A stretch of 64,000 bases of DNA from Thiogranum sp963752745. GTDB taxonomy: Bacteria > Pseudomonadota > Gammaproteobacteria > DSM-19610. Below the pieces are notes generated by a model that saw only the letters and a list, made by a program, of their open reading frames with translations, was not told the DNA's origin and searched no databases. Positions 33,940-48,243 of this stretch are shown here, one piece after another. Location of the stretch: contig CAVWAK010000037.1 of assembly GCA_963752745.1 (NCBI GenBank), positions 1 through 64,000 on the forward strand, read 5' to 3'. The stretch's first letter is position 1; each line of letters opens with the position of its first letter. The translations under genes and the position numbers were made by a program.

Positions 33940-35061
33940 CTAGGTCTTCCCGGGGTAGATGCCACCGAGTATAGCCGGGTGACGTGCGCCGGTTACCGGG
34001 GGCAGGTTTCCGGCGAATCCCTCCATGGCTTGTTTGGCAAGCCAGGCGAATGCGGTGGCTTCGACCCAGTCGGGTGCCAGCCCTAATGATTCTGTTGTGG
34101 CTACCCGGGTATCTGGCAACAGGTTATTCAGACGCTCCATCAGGAATCTGTTGTGCGCACCTCCACCACATACATAGAGTTCATCCAGGTGCGGCATGCC
34201 GGTGTACAAGCTGTCGCATATTGACCTGGCTGTCAGTTCCACCAGCGTTGCCTGTACATTCTCTGGTGGTAACGTTTGTAGCCCGGTACTTGTCTGCTGC
34301 TTCAGCCAGGAGAGGTTGAAAAGCTCGCGGCCGGTGCTCTTCGGTGGCGGCTTTGTAAAATAGGCGTGTTCCAGCAGCTCTTCCAGCAGCTCAGGCAGGT
34401 TGCTCCCGCTGCGCGCCCAATCCCCGTTTCTATCGAAAGTTTCATGCGTTGCCGCACTGATCCAGGCGTCCAGCAAGGTATTGCCCGGGCCGGTATCGAA
34501 ACCGGTGACAACGTCGCCTGGATCAGCAGGTAGCAAGGTAATATTCGCAATGCCGCCAATGTTAAGAATGGCACGTGAGGTGCCAGCCTGCTGAAACAAT
34601 GACTGATGGAAGGCGGGCACCAGCGGTGCGCCCTGGCCGCCGGCAGCAATATCGCGACGGCGGAAGTCAGCAACCGTTGTAATGCCGGTTAACTCGGCGA
34701 TTCGGTTAGGGTCACCCGCCTGCGTGCTGAATGGAATGTTGGCGTCCGGCGCGTGAAACAGCGTTTGCCCATGACTGCCGATAGCAGCTACCTGATTGGC
34801 ATCAATGCCGGAACTGTCAATCAGGTTCAGGGCCGCCCTGGCAAACGCTTCGCCAAGTTGGGCGTCCAGCGTTCCGAGCGTTTGAAGTGTGGTTTGCTCA
34901 GGGTTGTCGAGGGCGTTGATGATGGCGTTATGCAATGCTGCATCCCAGCCGTAAGCCCTTGCCGCTATCAGTTTGGGTGTGGCAGCAGTGAAGTCGACAA
35001 GGACTGCATCAATGCCATCTACGCTGGTGCCTGACATGAGGCCGAGGTAGTAGGCAGGCAT
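33940..35061 (-). CDS. anmK: Anhydro-N-acetylmuramic acid kinase
   Basis: A 373-residue kinase that opens and phosphorylates 1,6-anhydro-MurNAc during wall recycling. The ATP motif GLMSGTSVDGIDAVLVDF and FDTGPGNTLLDAW are family signatures. It works downstream of AmpD, also in this window. Its stop abuts the stop of citrate synthase, and it lies 18 bp after the M23 peptidase. Confidence 0.95.
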   Translation of the reverse strand: MPAYYLGLMSGTSVDGIDAVLVDFTAATPKLIAARAYGWDAALHNAIINALDNPEQTTLQTLGTLDAQLGEAFARAALNLIDSSGIDANQVAAIGSHGQTLFHAPDANIPFSTQAGDPNRIAELTGITTVADFRRRDIAAGGQGAPLVPAFHQSLFQQAGTSRAILNIGGIANITLLPADPGDVVTGFDTGPGNTLLDAWISAATHETFDRNGDWARSGSNLPELLEELLEHAYFTKPPPKSTGRELFNLSWLKQQTSTGLQTLPPENVQATLVELTARSICDSLYTGMPHLDELYVCGGGAHNRFLMERLNNLLPDTRVATTESLGLAPDWVEATAFAWLAKQAMEGFAGNLPPVTGARHPAILGGIYPGKT

Positions 35062-35079
35062 GGAGATTTGTGGGTTTGC

Positions 35080-36489
35080 TCAGTTGTCCTGTAAAGCAAC
35101 AGTCCGGGTCTTGACCAGTTCCAGCTGGGCGATCAGGTTCTCGGTGGCGAGTTTGAAATCTTCTCGATACTGCTTTGGCAAGGGAGCCGCGTCAGGTAAT
35201 TTTACGGTCAGCGGGTTGCGATGTACGCCGTTAAGCCTGAATTCGTAGTGAAGGTGTGGCCCTGTCGCCAGACCAGTGCTGCCAACGTAGCCGATAATCT
35301 GTCCCTGCTGAACGCGGCTGCCGGTTTTCAGGTTGCGGGCATAATTGTTCAGATGCGCGTACAGAGTGCTGTAGCGACTGCCATGCTGGATAACCACGGT
35401 TTTGCCGTAGCCACCTTTTTTGCCGCGTAGCTTAATTTTGCCTGCGCCGGTGGCCTTTACCGGAGTGCCGCGTGATGCGGCGTAATCAACACCCTTGTGA
35501 GCGCGTATACGGTTCAGGACAGGATGTTTGCGCCCCGAGCTGAAACGCGAGCTGATGCGTGAGAAAGAAACCGGTGTGCGCAGAAAGGTCTTGCGCATGC
35601 TGCGTCCATCCGGTGTGTAGTAGTCAGTGCGGCCCTGCGAATCGGTATAACGTACTGCGCGATGCAGTTTGTCCTGATTGGTAAACTCGGCAGCCAGGAC
35701 ATTACCGGTGCCAATGCGCTCGCCATCGAGAAACAGTTCTTCATAGACAACCGCAAACTGGTCGCCTTTACGAATATCCAGCGCAAAGTCGATGTCCCAG
35801 CCAAAAATACCGGCGAGCTCCATGGTAATGGTTTCTGGAAGATTGGCTTTCTGGGCAGCCAGGAATAACGAGCTATCGATATTTGCTGCCGCGCGCTGGA
35901 TTTGCCGGTCTGGCACCCGCACTATCAGCTGGGGCTCATATCCGGTTTCGGTACGGCTGACCTGCACCTGGTTAAGAGCGTCAATGTCGTAGAGCAGTTC
36001 CAGTAATCCGTCTTCGGTGCTGGTGCGCAGGCGTAGCGTCTGGCCGGGGTAAATGCGCGTCAATTTTTTGGCAACACCCCCGCTGGCGAGGATGTCGTGG
36101 AGTTGGCGTGGCGGGATGCCCTGCTGGTTAAAGATTTTTGCGAGGCTGTCACCCTGCTTGACTGTTACGGTGTGCCAGTTGCCTGGTAGTTCGGCAGTTT
36201 CTTCTGTGCTGGCCGGCGGGGATTCATCGGGTAGCTGTATCGATGCTTCCACCGTGATGCCGGTCTCTGCGGCCGCCATTTCGCTTGTGTTTGTGGCAGG
36301 GATGAAGAGCGGTAACTCCTTGACCCGTAGTGCATTTGCATCAAATGATGTGAGCGAAAACAGGCCCACGGCGAGACCTGACAGGGTGCCTAGAACGGCC
36401 CAGCGGATACCATTGCCGCGGCGTTTGTAAGCCCCGGAGTCGCTCCAGCCCGACTTGTAGTCGCGTAATGATGAATGCTCGTACCGCAC
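35080..36489 (-). CDS. mepM: M23 peptidoglycan endopeptidase (MepM-like)
   Basis: A 469-residue envelope protein. An N-terminal membrane anchor (about 30-48), an OapA/LysM-like domain (WHTVTVKQGDSLAKIFNQQG), and a C-terminal LytM zinc peptidase domain with RAHKGVDYAA, YAHLNNY and GPHLHYEF. All three zinc-site motifs are present, so it is probably active in cutting peptide cross-links to allow wall growth. It is paired with anmK and divergent from tyrS, the standard order. Confidence 0.92.
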   Translation of the reverse strand: MRYEHSSLRDYKSGWSDSGAYKRRGNGIRWAVLGTLSGLAVGLFSLTSFDANALRVKELPLFIPATNTSEMAAAETGITVEASIQLPDESPPASTEETAELPGNWHTVTVKQGDSLAKIFNQQGIPPRQLHDILASGGVAKKLTRIYPGQTLRLRTSTEDGLLELLYDIDALNQVQVSRTETGYEPQLIVRVPDRQIQRAAANIDSSLFLAAQKANLPETITMELAGIFGWDIDFALDIRKGDQFAVVYEELFLDGERIGTGNVLAAEFTNQDKLHRAVRYTDSQGRTDYYTPDGRSMRKTFLRTPVSFSRISSRFSSGRKHPVLNRIRAHKGVDYAASRGTPVKATGAGKIKLRGKKGGYGKTVVIQHGSRYSTLYAHLNNYARNLKTGSRVQQGQIIGYVGSTGLATGPHLHYEFRLNGVHRNPLTVKLPDAAPLPKQYREDFKLATENLIAQLELVKTRTVALQDN

Positions 36490-36689
36490 AAGAAATCCCT
36501 TCCTAATTAATGTGTAAACCTAACTGACGAACCCGCTCCTGGTCAACCAAAAGCTGGTATCGATTAGTATCAGCAGAATCTGTGCCAGTTCGACCACAGG
36601 TGGTTATCGTGGTCAATCTACTCAGGGTTAGCGGCCGACTTATGTTACTCTTGCGCCTCATTTTTTCGGGGTACTCAAAGGTGAAATGA

Positions 36690-37895
<1,206 letters not shown>

Positions 37896-38000
37896 GCACC
37901 GACCGGAAAACCTGCCAAATCTGTCTATACTCTTAGTCAAGATCAGATCGAAGTCTGGAGGGCAGGGGGTGATTGCGCCCTGAGGCCTGGGAACGAGGAT

Positions 38001-38456
38001 GTGCTGGAGATGGACAATAAAACCATTCTGCTGGTGGAAGATAACCCGGACGATGAAGCGCTGACGCTGCGGGCACTAAAGAGGAACAACATACTGAATG
38101 AAGTCGTTGTGGCACGAGACGGTGCCGAGGCACTTGATTATCTGTTTGCCCAGGGAGCACACAGCGACAGGGATGCCGGCAAGTTACCGGAGGTGGTGCT
38201 GCTTGATCTCAAGTTGCCCAAACTTGACGGGCTGGAAGTGCTGCGCCGGATACGTGATGAGCCATTAACCCGTCGCCTGGCAGTGGTGATACTGACATCT
38301 TCCAATGAAGAGAGAGACATTATCGCTGGCTATGATCTCGGTGCGAACAGCTATATTCGCAAGCCGGTAGATTTTAATCAGTTCATGGAAGCGATACGTC
38401 AGCTGGGCATCTACTGGCTGGTTCTCAACGTGCCTCCTCCCAGCGCAGGCGTGTGA
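38001..38456 (+). CDS. CheY-like response regulator (Rcp1 type)
   Basis: A 151-residue single-domain receiver with acidic residues in LLVEDNPDDEALT, phospho-acceptor Asp in VVLLDLKLPKLDGLE and Lys in YIRKPVDF. The C-terminus has no output domain. This is the Rcp1-like group that partners with hybrid or phytochrome-type kinases. Start is GTG 38001 or ATG 38010. The second receiver follows in the same frame after 15 bases. Confidence 0.9.
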   Translation: MLEMDNKTILLVEDNPDDEALTLRALKRNNILNEVVVARDGAEALDYLFAQGAHSDRDAGKLPEVVLLDLKLPKLDGLEVLRRIRDEPLTRRLAVVILTSSNEERDIIAGYDLGANSYIRKPVDFNQFMEAIRQLGIYWLVLNVPPPSAGV

Positions 38457-38471
38457 GACGTCCTCAAGTCG

Positions 38472-38783
38472 TTGCGGGTATTGCTCGTTGAAGATTCGGA
38501 GGACGATGCAATACTCCTGGTGCGGCAGGTTTGCAAGGGTGGTTATGACCCTGCAGTGAAGCGTGTGGAAACGCTGCGCGAGCTACGCAACGCGCACGAC
38601 AATGTCTGGGATGTGATTATTTCTGATCATAATCTGTCTGAATTTGATTCTATAACTGCGCTGGGAGTGGTGCGTGAGCATGCCAGTGATGTTCCGGTTT
38701 TGATTGTGTCTGGCAGTATTGGTGAAGAAACGGCGGTGTCTGCAATGAAAGCCGGCGTCAGGGAGCTGTGCAGGGCCGTCTAG
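38472..38783 (+). pseudogene. Truncated response regulator receiver
   Basis: A 103-residue receiver with LLVEDSEDDAILL, phospho-acceptor region VIISDHNLSEFDS and VSGSIGEETAVSAMKAG. It stops before the conserved Lys of beta-strand 5. Relatives continue D-Y-x-x-K, usually into a PAS/kinase region; here it ends VRELCRAV. In another frame QGRLASFFKSR runs to a stop at about 38827, so a frameshift at about 38762-38775 is possible. The rrn promoter begins 40 bp later. It starts at TTG 38472 with no good ribosome site. Confidence 0.65.
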
Positions 38784-38823
38784 CGTCATTCTTTAAGTCA
38801 CGAAATATCCAGAAACTTTTTCC

Positions 38824-38851
38824 TTGACGGCCCTTCGGCCGCATGTATAAT
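38824..38851 (+). promoter_or_regulatory. rrn promoter P1
   Basis: TTGACG, 16-bp spacer, TATAAT, followed by a GC-rich discriminator GCGCGCCTC. Such discriminators are typical of rRNA promoters under stringent (ppGpp) control. Confidence 0.8.
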
Positions 38852-38908
38852 GCGCGCCTCTGCTTCGGGGTGACCCCGGTTACCGCCAAAAGAAAGAAGC
38901 CGAAAGTA

Positions 38909-38938
38909 TTGACGAGACAGGCAAAGTTGTTACATAAT
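38909..38938 (+). promoter_or_regulatory. rrn promoter P2
   Basis: TTGACG at 38909-38914 and CATAAT at 38933-38938 (18-bp spacer), about 180 bp before the mature 16S. This gives the tandem P1-P2 layout common in rrn operons. Confidence 0.6.
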
Positions 38939-38948
38939 TGTCGGTCTC

Positions 38949-38979
38949 CACTGACCCAGCGTCAGTGAGCTCTTTAACA
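38949..38979 (+). promoter_or_regulatory. rrn leader boxB-boxA antitermination site
   Basis: Hairpin CACTGAC / GTCAGTG with loop CCAGC (boxB-like, 38949-38967), directly followed by GCTCTTTAACA (boxA, 38969-38979). The order matches the Nus-dependent antitermination signal of rRNA leaders. Confidence 0.8.
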
Positions 38980-39119
38980 ACTTAGATTAGATAATTTGTG
39001 TGGGTGCTTACGTCGGATTGATTGCGTAACTAAAGCAACATTCGATGGAAGCAACTCAAGAAATTCCGAGTTGGTGTACATCGAGCCAAGATTTGTCGCC
39101 TCAAGCGACAAAAGTGATT

Positions 39120-40623
<1,504 letters not shown>

Positions 40624-40720
40624 AGACTAATGTTACAACGTCATTTGGCGTGAGTGCCCTCACAAGTTATCTAATCTAGTTCGTTTGACGGGCACCCAAC
40701 CAACCAGGGTTGCCGACCTC

Positions 40721-40797
<77 letters not shown>

Positions 40798-40813
40798 TTA
40801 TTCGTTGTATTCA

Positions 40814-40889
40814 GGGGCCATAGCTCAGCTGGGAGAGCACCTGCTTTGCAAGCAGGGGGTCGTCGGTTCGATCCCGACTGGCTCCACCA
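40814..40889 (+). tRNA. alaT: tRNA-Ala (TGC)
   Basis: 76 nt, acceptor GGGGCCA with TGGCTCC, CCA encoded, anticodon TGC in TTTGCAA, T-loop GGTTCGATCCC. The Ile-Ala pair is the standard rrn spacer content. Confidence 0.96.
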
Positions 40890-41024
40890 ATATTTGCCTG
40901 TCTTCAGAGTTCAGAAAGAAAATATCTTGTCACCAAGGTATTTTGTTCTGGTTTCTGACCGGAAACGCAGAGTCCAAGCGACGCTGTTGTTCATTAAAAA
41001 TTTGGAAAGTTGTTAAAGGCGCAT

Positions 41025-41086
41025 GATCAGATTGACTTGTTATCCAATCTGATCAGCAAAGAGTTTAAATTTTACGATTTAAACTC
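41025..41086 (+). other. Two tandem hairpins in the 16S-23S spacer
   Basis: The first has perfect 10-bp arms GATCAGATTG and CAATCTGATC (41025-41054). The second has perfect 10-bp arms GAGTTTAAAT and ATTTAAACTC (41061-41086). They lie about 100 bp before the 23S start in the roughly 295-bp spacer after tRNA-Ala. They may be processing signals for the pre-rRNA or remnants of small inserted repeats. Confidence 0.6.
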
Positions 41087-41184
41087 GGGTATGTTGCATC
41101 ATGAATCAGCACATATAACTGCTGGCAAGCGAACGTTTCTTCGGAAGCAGGAGCGAACCAGGTCCAGATCTTTTGGGGTTATAT

Positions 41185-43951
<2,767 letters not shown>

Positions 43952-44017
43952 TATAACACCCAAGCGATTTGGGTGTTGACTCAAGCATGCAACAACCCAA
44001 GCCTTAACAACTTTCCA

Positions 44018-44107
44018 ATTAAAAATGGGGTCAGAGACGAATTTCGTCGAGGCTCCATTTTAAAAAATGGCATTAGGAGGAAATTCGTCTCTGACCCCAT
44101 TTTTAAT
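44018..44107. mobile_element. Inverted-repeat element (MITE/REP-like) between 23S and 5S
   Basis: A 90-bp unit with perfect 28-bp terminal inverted repeats (44018-44045 and 44080-44107) whose core reads GGGGTCAGAGACGAATTTC. The 34-bp centre holds its own small hairpin (CCATTTT/AAAATGG). It has no coding capacity. The GGGGTCAGA core resembles repeats that accompany IS200-like RAYT transposases, from memory of that family. It is transcribed as part of the rrn operon. Confidence 0.75.
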
Positions 44108-44114
44108 ACCAGTT

Positions 44115-44231
44115 TGCCTGGCGGCAATAGCGAGTGTGAACCACCCGATCCCATCTCGAACTCGGAAGTGAAACCGCTCAGCGCCGATGATAGTGTGGGA
44201 GGTCCCATGTGAAAGTAGGTCACTGCCAGGC
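44115..44231 (+). rRNA. rrf: 5S ribosomal RNA
   Basis: About 117 nt. TGCCTGGCGGC at the 5' end pairs with the 3' GCCAGGC, and CCGATCCCATCTCGAACTCG and AGCGCCGATGATAGTGTGGG are diagnostic. It is separated from the inverted-repeat element by 7 bp. Confidence 0.95.
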
Positions 44232-44242
44232 TTTTAATACCG

Positions 44243-44273
44243 AAAACCCGACCTAAATGGTCGGGTTTTTTTT
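44243..44273 (+). terminator. Terminator of the rrn operon
   Basis: An AAAACCCGACC / GGTCGGGTTTT stem with loop TAAAT and a T-run of eight, 12 bp after 5S. Confidence 0.93.
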
Positions 44274-44446
44274 GCTTTGGCGATTATTTCTTACACTCGC
44301 CTGACATACTATAAGTATATGAATAAAAAGGAATAAAAATTACCCGCTTCGGGTCGGCAGGATAACGGGATAAAAATGCCGCTTTGAAATGGCCTGTCTC
44401 CTGGTCTATACATAAGCGTATAGGTTCGGTCGAGAGGAAATGTCAT

Positions 44447-45040
44447 ATGGAGAATTCCAGGGCGTTGGCTATCCATTCACTGCCTGGGTTAGTCAGTTAT
44501 TTTGAACCCAGTCAGGAGCTACCGGCACAGGTGAAGGAGCACAGCCCGGCGATACTGGTGATGACCGATTTGCGTCAGCAGATCGCGATAACTGTTGAGC
44601 CAAATGTTTCCATAGACTGGGCACTACAGCGCATGAAAGCTGCAGGTGTGCGCCTGCTGTTTGTAGTCAACAGCCAGAAAAAAATTCTCGGACTGATTAC
44701 GTCCACTGATATTCTCGGTGAAAAACCGATTCAGTTTCATCAGGAGCTGCACCTGCGTTACGAAGAAATTATGGTGCGTGACATTATGACGCCGCAGAAT
44801 ACCCTTGAGGTGTTACAGATGGAGGAAGTATTACGTGCGTCGGTCGGAGATATTGTTGCCACGCTTCAGAATGTTGGTCGCCGCCATGCACTGGTTATCG
44901 ACAATGATGTGCGTACGGGGCAGGATTCAATACGCGGCATATTTTCCGCAACGCAGATCAGCAAGCAGCTCAATCAACCTATTGAAACAAGCGCTATTGC
45001 ACACACGTTTGCTGAAGTTGAAGTCGCTCTACACGGTTAA
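44447..45040 (+). CDS. CBS-domain protein
   Basis: A 197-residue cytoplasmic protein with two CBS motifs: the first around VSIDWALQRMKAAGVRLLFV then GLITSTDILG, the second around VRDIMTPQNTLEVLQ then IRGIFSATQISKQL. CBS pairs bind adenine nucleotides and sense energy state. No enzyme or channel domain is attached. The start at ATG 44447 has GAGGAAAT upstream. The gene stands alone after the rrn terminator. Confidence 0.85.
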   Translation: MENSRALAIHSLPGLVSYFEPSQELPAQVKEHSPAILVMTDLRQQIAITVEPNVSIDWALQRMKAAGVRLLFVVNSQKKILGLITSTDILGEKPIQFHQELHLRYEEIMVRDIMTPQNTLEVLQMEEVLRASVGDIVATLQNVGRRHALVIDNDVRTGQDSIRGIFSATQISKQLNQPIETSAIAHTFAEVEVALHG

Positions 45041-45069
45041 AAATGAGGTGTGCGGGGTGGTAAGTAAGG

Positions 45070-45429
45070 CTACCATGCCGGTTGGGCTACCAGGAGCGCT
45101 TCAGGCACGGCGCGATTGATTTCCATGGGTAGATCCCAGCAGATTCCGTCCTGGGGACGGACAATCACCCAAAGTACGTTTAGTTTGAGGTTAAGGTCGA
45201 CAAATACCACCTCGCGTGCATGTCGATTCAGCACGATTTCGATCTTGCTAATTGTTTCCTGAATTAGAGGCTGCGGACGGCTACGTAGTTTGGGAATAAT
45301 CATCATGAAGTCGGTCAGTGGCTTGCCTTTTTCATCTTCACGCGGTGCACGTTTATAGAGTGCCGTGGCCGGTAGCATCGTCATTGAAGCTTGCAGGTTG
45401 TGCGGATTATTTTTGCTGGCTGGTAGCAT
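45070..45429 (-). CDS. Conserved hypothetical protein
   Basis: A 119-residue soluble protein. It has a polar N-terminus with several Met, a central stretch DFMMIIPKLRSRPQPLIQET, a hydrophobic strand (REVVFVDLNLKLNVLWVIV) and an acidic end. ATG 45429 has AAAGGAC upstream at good spacing. No known domain was recognised. It is convergent with the CBS gene and divergent from birA. Confidence 0.65.
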   Translation of the reverse strand: MLPASKNNPHNLQASMTMLPATALYKRAPREDEKGKPLTDFMMIIPKLRSRPQPLIQETISKIEIVLNRHAREVVFVDLNLKLNVLWVIVRPQDGICWDLPMEINRAVPEALLVAQPAW

Positions 45430-45561
45430 GGCAGTCCTTTGTATTACTGGGTAATGACGTCTGCTATCTGGCCTATCGGCTTTGCTCAATAAATGTTAAA
45501 TACCAGAAAAAGTATATAAAACTTAGCAGGATACGATGCGGCACTGTGGTAAACTCGGGTT

Positions 45562-46545
45562 ATGTCAACACGCACGCGTCTTATCGAACTACTGGCCAGT
45601 GGCGAATTTCGTTCCGGGCAGTGGCTGGGAATGCAGCTTTCTATTAGTCGCGCAGCAGTATGGAAGCATATTCGCGCACTCACCAATGCCGGTATGGAAG
45701 TGCACGCTGTGCGCGGCCGTGGTTATCGCCTTGCCCAGCCTATCCAGCCGCTTAATGGCGAACTCATCCGCCAGTCTATGACCAAACAAGCTGCATCACG
45801 ATTACAGCGTTTCGACGTGCTTCAGGTTACTGATTCCACCAGCGACTATCTTAAACGTCTTGAACACATAGCTGATTCACACACGCAGGCACAGGTTTGT
45901 ATCGCTGAGTTGCAAAGTGCAGGACGCGGGCGTCGCGGGCGTCGCTGGGTATCGCCCTACGGCAGCAATCTGTATCTTTCCTTTTCGACGAGGGTTAGTG
46001 GCGCCAGGCTGGCATCGGGAGGCCTGAGTCTCGCGGTCGCCGTAGCAGTGCTTCACGCGTTGCAGCACTGTGGTGTACCCGAACTGGGTTTGAAGTGGCC
46101 CAATGATATTTATTTTCAGGGTCGAAAACTGGCAGGTATTCTGCTCGACTTGTCAGGGGAAAGCGGCGGGCCTTATCAGGTCATTGCCGGAGTTGGCATC
46201 AATCTGCGCATGCCGGAAACTGCAGCCAAAGAAATAGATCAGCCCTGGGCAGACTTGTCACAAAGCGGTGTTAAAATTGACCGCAACGTACTTGCAGGTA
46301 CGATTATAGAAAACCTCTTTAATGCATTGGATTTATTTAATGAACATGGATTGGAATCTTTTACCCGGGAATGGCAGCGGCATGATCTCGTGTCCGGACA
46401 CGCTGTGGAATTGCAGCATGAGCAGCAGCCTGTGATTAGCGGTGTTGCACGGGGCATCGATGCCCACGGAGCGTTACTGGTTGAACGAGATGGCGTTACC
46501 CAGGGTTATCATGTGGGTGAAGTGAGCCTGCGACTGGCCCAATGA
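45562..46545 (+). CDS. birA: Bifunctional biotin ligase / biotin operon repressor
   Basis: A 327-residue protein. The N-terminal winged helix (SGQWLGMQLSISRAAVWKHI) binds the bio operator. The ligase domain has the biotinyl-AMP motif SAGRGRRGRRWVSPYGSNLY and KWPNDI. It attaches biotin to carboxylases and represses biotin synthesis. Its last bases overlap coaX as ATGA. Confidence 0.95.
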   Translation: MSTRTRLIELLASGEFRSGQWLGMQLSISRAAVWKHIRALTNAGMEVHAVRGRGYRLAQPIQPLNGELIRQSMTKQAASRLQRFDVLQVTDSTSDYLKRLEHIADSHTQAQVCIAELQSAGRGRRGRRWVSPYGSNLYLSFSTRVSGARLASGGLSLAVAVAVLHALQHCGVPELGLKWPNDIYFQGRKLAGILLDLSGESGGPYQVIAGVGINLRMPETAAKEIDQPWADLSQSGVKIDRNVLAGTIIENLFNALDLFNEHGLESFTREWQRHDLVSGHAVELQHEQQPVISGVARGIDAHGALLVERDGVTQGYHVGEVSLRLAQ

Positions 46546-47354
46546 ATCTTTTAGTGGATATTGGCAACGCACGCATTAAATGGGCGTTGCAGGATGGTGA
46601 TAGCTGGACAAGCGGTAGCGCGCTGGTGCGTCAGAACAAAGCCTTCAAGGATCTTGCACGCCCGGCGTGGAAGGACCTGGAAACACCCGGGCGTGTAGTG
46701 GTCTGCAGCGTTGCCGGTGGCGACTACGACAAGTCGGTCCACACCTGGGTTAAGCGTCGCTGGAAGCTGGCACCGGAGTTTCTTCGTTCGACGGACTCAC
46801 AGTGTGGTGTGACCAACGCCTATAAGGAGCCGGAACGGCTGGGCAATGATCGTTGGGCCTATTTGCTGGCTGCGCATGCGGCCTACCGGGCCCCGGCGAT
46901 TATTATCGATTGTGGTACCGCAATTACGGTTGACGCGCTGGCCGCCGACGGCAGGCATCTCGGTGGATTAATTGCGCCGGGTATGGAGCTGATGGCTTCT
47001 TCGCTTGCAACCAAGGCCCCCTGTATCGAAATTCTTGACCATGACAACCACGATATTGCCCTGTTGGGAAGTAGTACCGAGGTGGGTGTAACCGGCGGCG
47101 TGTTATACACGGCAGTGTCTCTTGTCGATCGTGTCTTCCAGGATCTGCGTGACGAGCTGGGCAGAAGTGCGCGATTGCTTATTACCGGGGGCGATACGGA
47201 GCGTATTGCGCCGCTATTAACTACCAAGCCTGTCGTGGAACCTGAGCTGGTGCTAAAGGGTTTGGCGGTATTTGCTGACTCGACGAAAGTGGAGGAGCCA
47301 GCAGCTGTCGTGGAAAGTCAGGATCACGTCGAGGCAGTTGGTTGCGATTCCTAG
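46542..47354 (+). CDS. coaX: Type III pantothenate kinase
   Basis: A 270-residue kinase, first step of coenzyme A synthesis. Typical motifs are LLVDIGNARIKWAL, LGNDRW, IIDCGTAITVDAL and GGLIAPGMELMASSL. A C-terminal extension of about 25 residues after the core is acidic and variable. It overlaps birA by 4 bp and the SPOR gene by 13 bp, so the three are translated in coupling. Confidence 0.95.
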   Translation: MNLLVDIGNARIKWALQDGDSWTSGSALVRQNKAFKDLARPAWKDLETPGRVVVCSVAGGDYDKSVHTWVKRRWKLAPEFLRSTDSQCGVTNAYKEPERLGNDRWAYLLAAHAAYRAPAIIIDCGTAITVDALAADGRHLGGLIAPGMELMASSLATKAPCIEILDHDNHDIALLGSSTEVGVTGGVLYTAVSLVDRVFQDLRDELGRSARLLITGGDTERIAPLLTTKPVVEPELVLKGLAVFADSTKVEEPAAVVESQDHVEAVGCDS

Positions 47355-48091
47355 CCGCGCTTCTGCTACTGGCGAACGTTGGTTTGTTGGCATGGATTTA
47401 TTCGCAGCCTGTGCAGCAGCCTCCGGCATATCGTCCTGTTCCTGTACCCCCGGGTATTGCACCACTGATACTGCTTGCTGAAAGAGAGAGTCAGAGATCA
47501 TCAGATGAACCGCCGACAGGTGAGTTGGCATCCGCCGGAATGACTCCGTATCAGACCGGCACAGTACCAACTGAAGAGCTGATCGCCGAAGAAGTTGAGA
47601 GCGATGCTGTTGAGGAGGAATCGCCCCCGCCGCCACCGGAGCGAATTTGCCAGACTATTGGGCCGTTGATGAAAACCGATGATGTAAATCATATTGCGCA
47701 GCGCCTGGAATCACAGGGCTTTGCAGCGCGACAACGTAGCGGCAAGGTGCGCCAGCCATCCGGGTACTGGGTTTATTTGCCGGCCATGCCTGCCGCTGAT
47801 GCGCGCAGAATTGTAAGCGATCTTGATTCGAAGGGTATGACGGACTATTTTATTGGCAAACAGAATTACATTTCACTGGGCATATTTCGGCGCAAGGATC
47901 AGGCCCAGGTGCGTCTGGAGCAGGTCACAGCATTCGGTTATGGTGCCGTTCTGGACCAGCGCTATCGCACCCGTACGGTGCACTGGCTGGATGTTGAGGA
48001 GGCTGGACAGCCCCTGCTGGCATCGTCGGTCTGGCAACAAATTCAGGCACAACATGCAGATATCAGGGTGCAGCGCGTCAGTTGTGAATAG
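47342..48091 (+). CDS. SPOR-domain membrane protein
   Basis: A 249-residue protein with an N-terminal membrane helix (FLAALLLLANVGLLAWIY), a proline- and glutamate-rich linker (ESPPPPPERIC) and a C-terminal SPOR-like domain (about 100-180, with GYWVYLPAM and YISLGIFRRKDQAQVRL). SPOR domains bind denuded glycan strands at division sites. It starts at TTG 47342 inside coaX. This is the usual third gene after birA-coaX. Confidence 0.88.
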   Translation: MRFLAALLLLANVGLLAWIYSQPVQQPPAYRPVPVPPGIAPLILLAERESQRSSDEPPTGELASAGMTPYQTGTVPTEELIAEEVESDAVEEESPPPPPERICQTIGPLMKTDDVNHIAQRLESQGFAARQRSGKVRQPSGYWVYLPAMPAADARRIVSDLDSKGMTDYFIGKQNYISLGIFRRKDQAQVRLEQVTAFGYGAVLDQRYRTRTVHWLDVEEAGQPLLASSVWQQIQAQHADIRVQRVSCE

Positions 48092-48148
48092 ATTGCGAGC
48101 ATGCGTAACCTTGCTTACAATACGCCCTGTCGTAAAAAACGATAACAC

Positions 48149-48224
48149 GCCGGTGTAGCTCAGTTGGTAGAGCGCCTCACTTGTAATGAGGATGTCGTGG
48201 GTTCAACTCCTGTCACCGGCTCCA
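48149..48224 (+). tRNA. thrT: tRNA-Thr (TGT)
   Basis: 76 nt, acceptor GCCGGTG with CACCGGC, CCA encoded, anticodon TGT in CTTGTAA with stem CCTCA/TGAGG, T-loop GGTTCAACTCC. In related genomes this tRNA sits just before tuf and secE; here a HemN-like gene follows instead. Confidence 0.96.
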
Positions 48225-48243
48225 TTTTCTCCATACTGCAATT

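Noticed and set aside
43973..44223. Open frames on both strands across the rrn inverted-repeat element and 5S
   Set aside because: Created by the inverted repeats and 5S sequence; no start signals.
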